Assembly (NCBI RefSeq): GCF_020179755.1 | Contig: NZ_JAIUCY010000001.1 | Coordinates: forward strand, 1-64,000 | Reading direction: 5' to 3' | Origin: Herbaspirillum sp. alder98 | GTDB taxonomy: Bacteria > Pseudomonadota > Gammaproteobacteria > Burkholderiales > Burkholderiaceae_D | DNA: 64,000 bases | In this document: positions 62,549 through 64,000 of the stretch, piece after piece | Layout: each line of letters begins with the position of its first letter | Numbering within the stretch: the stretch's first letter is position 1 | Program-made: the position numbers and the translations under genes | Notes under the pieces: generated by a model | What the model saw: the letters and a program-made list of their open reading frames with translations, nothing else | Told to the model about the DNA's origin: nothing | The model's database searches: none

Positions 62549-63670
62549 ATGAGCCTGCCCTTCCTGCCTTTCGCCAAACCCACCATCGACGAGTCCACCA
62601 TTGCGGCCGTGGCCGACGTGCTGCGCTCCGGCTGGATCACCAGCGGGCCCAAGGTGCAAGCCTTCGAAAAGACCTTGTCGGACTATCTGGGCGGGCGCAT
62701 CGTGCGCACCTTCAACTCCGGCACCTGCACCATGGAGATCGCACTGCGCATCGCCGGCATCGGCCCGGGCGACGAAGTCATCACGACCCCGATCTCATGG
62801 GTAGCCACGGCCAACGTGATCATTGAAACCGGCGCCACTCCGGTGTTTGCCGACATCGACCCGATCACCCGCAACATCGATCTGGATCGCCTGGAAGCCG
62901 CTATCACCCCGGCTACCCGCGCCATCATCCCGGTCTACCTGTCCGGCCTGCCGGTCGACATGGATCGCCTGTACGCCATCGCTGCCAAGCACAAGCTGCG
63001 GGTGATCGAAGACGCGGCCCAGGCACTCGGCTCGACCTGGAACGGCAAGCGCATCGGTTCCTTCGGCGACTTCGTCTCGTTCAGCCTGCAGGCCAACAAG
63101 AACATCACCTCCAGCGAAGGCGGCTTCCTGGTGCTCAACAACGCCGACGAAGCGCGCCTGGCCGAAAAATACCGCCTGCAGGGCGTGACCCGCAGCGGCT
63201 TCGACGGCCTCGAAGTCGATGTGCTGGGCGGCAAGTTCAACATGACCGACGTCGCCGCCGCCATCGGCCTGGGCCAGTTTGCCCACGTCGACGCCATCAC
63301 CGCCCACCGCAAGGAACTGGCGCGCCACTACTTCAACTGCTTTGGCGCCGACTTCGAAGCCCAGACCGGCGCCCAACTGCCAGTGGCCGACTTCGAAAAC
63401 TCCAACTGGCACATGTTCCAGCTGGTGTTGCCAGAACGCATTACCCGCGCCGCCTTCATGGAAAAGATGATGGAAAAGCAAGTCGGCATCGGCTACCACT
63501 ATCCGGCGATCCACCTGCTCAAGCTGTACCGCGACCGCGGCTTTGGCGAAGGCATGTTCCCCATCGCCGAACGCGTCGGCCAGCGCATCGTGTCGTTGCC
63601 GATGTTCAATGTGATGAGTAAAGACGACGTTGAACGGTCGGTGGAAACGGTAAAATCCGTGCTGCGTTGA
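62549..63670 (+). CDS. DegT/DnrJ/EryC1 aminotransferase, ArnB-like
   Basis: PLP sugar aminotransferase of 373 residues. In aminoarabinose synthesis ArnB aminates UDP-4-keto-pentose. Family landmarks are LPFAKPTIDE at the start, SGWITSGPK, the cofactor lysine in QANKNITSSEGGF and DVLGGKFNMTDVAAAIGL. The ATG at 62549 is preferred over an upstream in-frame start. The N-terminal SGWITSGPK agrees with ArnB. Because related aminotransferases act on other nucleotide sugars, the substrate is inferred from neighbours. Confidence 0.82.
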   Translation: MSLPFLPFAKPTIDESTIAAVADVLRSGWITSGPKVQAFEKTLSDYLGGRIVRTFNSGTCTMEIALRIAGIGPGDEVITTPISWVATANVIIETGATPVFADIDPITRNIDLDRLEAAITPATRAIIPVYLSGLPVDMDRLYAIAAKHKLRVIEDAAQALGSTWNGKRIGSFGDFVSFSLQANKNITSSEGGFLVLNNADEARLAEKYRLQGVTRSGFDGLEVDVLGGKFNMTDVAAAIGLGQFAHVDAITAHRKELARHYFNCFGADFEAQTGAQLPVADFENSNWHMFQLVLPERITRAAFMEKMMEKQVGIGYHYPAIHLLKLYRDRGFGEGMFPIAERVGQRIVSLPMFNVMSKDDVERSVETVKSVLR

Positions 63671-63791
63671 TTTTGGCGATATATTCGGCATGAATCGGCG
63701 CGTCTAACGACACACCATAACCCGGGCCCGCTACCGCGCCAGCACTTTTCGCGGCGTCGGGCCTTTGGCATATTTTCAGTATTACGCTTTG

Positions 63792-64000
63792 ATGAAACCA
63801 GAACTGTCCGTCGTCATCCCGGTTTATAACGAGGAATCCGGCCTCGCCAAGCTGTTCGAACGCCTCTATCCGGCGCTCGACGCCCTGGGCTACAGCTATG
63901 AAGTGATCTTCGTCAATGACGGCAGCCGCGACCGCTCCGCCGGCATCCTGGCCGAGCAGTACCGCATCCGCACCGATGTCACCCGGGTGGTGCTGTTCAA
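63792..64000 (+). CDS. GT2 glycosyltransferase, ArnC-like, cut by the window edge
   Basis: The first 69 residues of a family-2 glycosyltransferase. They begin MKPELSVVIPVYNEESGLAK and include EVIFVNDGSRDRS, the nucleotide-sugar and metal site typical of ArnC and other undecaprenyl-phosphate sugar transferases. The rest lies beyond 64000. It follows the aminotransferase gene by 121 bases. In aminoarabinose synthesis ArnC loads the formylated sugar onto undecaprenyl phosphate. Confidence 0.85.
   Translation, partial: MKPELSVVIPVYNEESGLAKLFERLYPALDALGYSYEVIFVNDGSRDRSAGILAEQYRIRTDVTRVVLF

Overview
The window reads as chromosome of a high-GC betaproteobacterium of the Oxalobacteraceae, most likely Herbaspirillum or a close relative. 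This rests on gene order and protein flavour (rph-rdgB-hemW beside yicC-gmk-rpoZ-spoT, thrC/hom/alaA beside moeA/moaD/moaE, a DUF3422 protein), not on a database match. Coding density is high and strong GC bias produces many long antisense open frames, which were left out. No rRNA, tRNA, CRISPR array or prophage was seen. The only trace of mobile DNA is a transposase tail at about 632-739.

Layout. 1-819: the start of a small secreted protein running off the left edge, an AT-rich gap, an intrinsic terminator and an IS3-type transposase remnant. 820-8987: a minus-strand pentitol (probably ribitol) module with D-ribulokinase, ribitol 2-dehydrogenase, an ABC permease and ATPase, two near-duplicate periplasmic binding proteins and an AraC-type activator; two matching operator-like sites mark its two promoters. 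9142-12474: an HDOD protein coupled to a PAS-GADEF-EAL protein. 12617-19686: housekeeping genes hemW-rdgB-rph (minus) divergent from yicC, gmk, rpoZ and spoT (plus). 19729-27725: LysR/azoR, DUF3422, greB, an unusual two-domain methylglyoxal-synthase-like protein with a membrane partner, a degenerate-EAL/HDOD protein and rlmJ. 27893-32313: molybdate genes, with modE overlapping a CLC antiporter gene and facing modABC across an apparent ModE box. 32437-42355: aceA, a thioesterase, a FUSC-family membrane protein, a RelE/XRE toxin-antitoxin pair, a Cache-GGDEF cyclase and clpB with a sigma-32-like promoter. 42468-48596: a LysR regulator divergent from a four-gene aromatic-acid-type efflux operon. 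48774-56140: a DUF1120 protein, mntH, moaE, a GntP permease, moaD, moeA and thrC. 56378-59538: a surface-adhesin-E-like protein, hom and alaA. 59906-64000: a Mth938-fold protein followed by what looks like the front of an aminoarabinose lipid A cluster (arnT, an SMR flippase subunit, arnB-like, arnC-like cut by the edge).

How genes work together. The pentitol module should take up ribitol, oxidise it to D-ribulose and phosphorylate it for the pentose phosphate pathway. ModE probably represses modABC when molybdate is plentiful, while moeA/moaD/moaE use the metal for molybdenum cofactor. Hom and ThrC belong to threonine synthesis. Three c-di-GMP-type proteins and two HDOD proteins suggest a second-messenger-rich, motile or host-associated lifestyle.

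Most noteworthy items: the tandem MGS-fold protein with one intact and one degenerate catalytic set; the paired binding proteins and matched operators of the ribitol module; the overlap of modE with a CLC gene; and the GntP permease gene lying inside the moa cluster.
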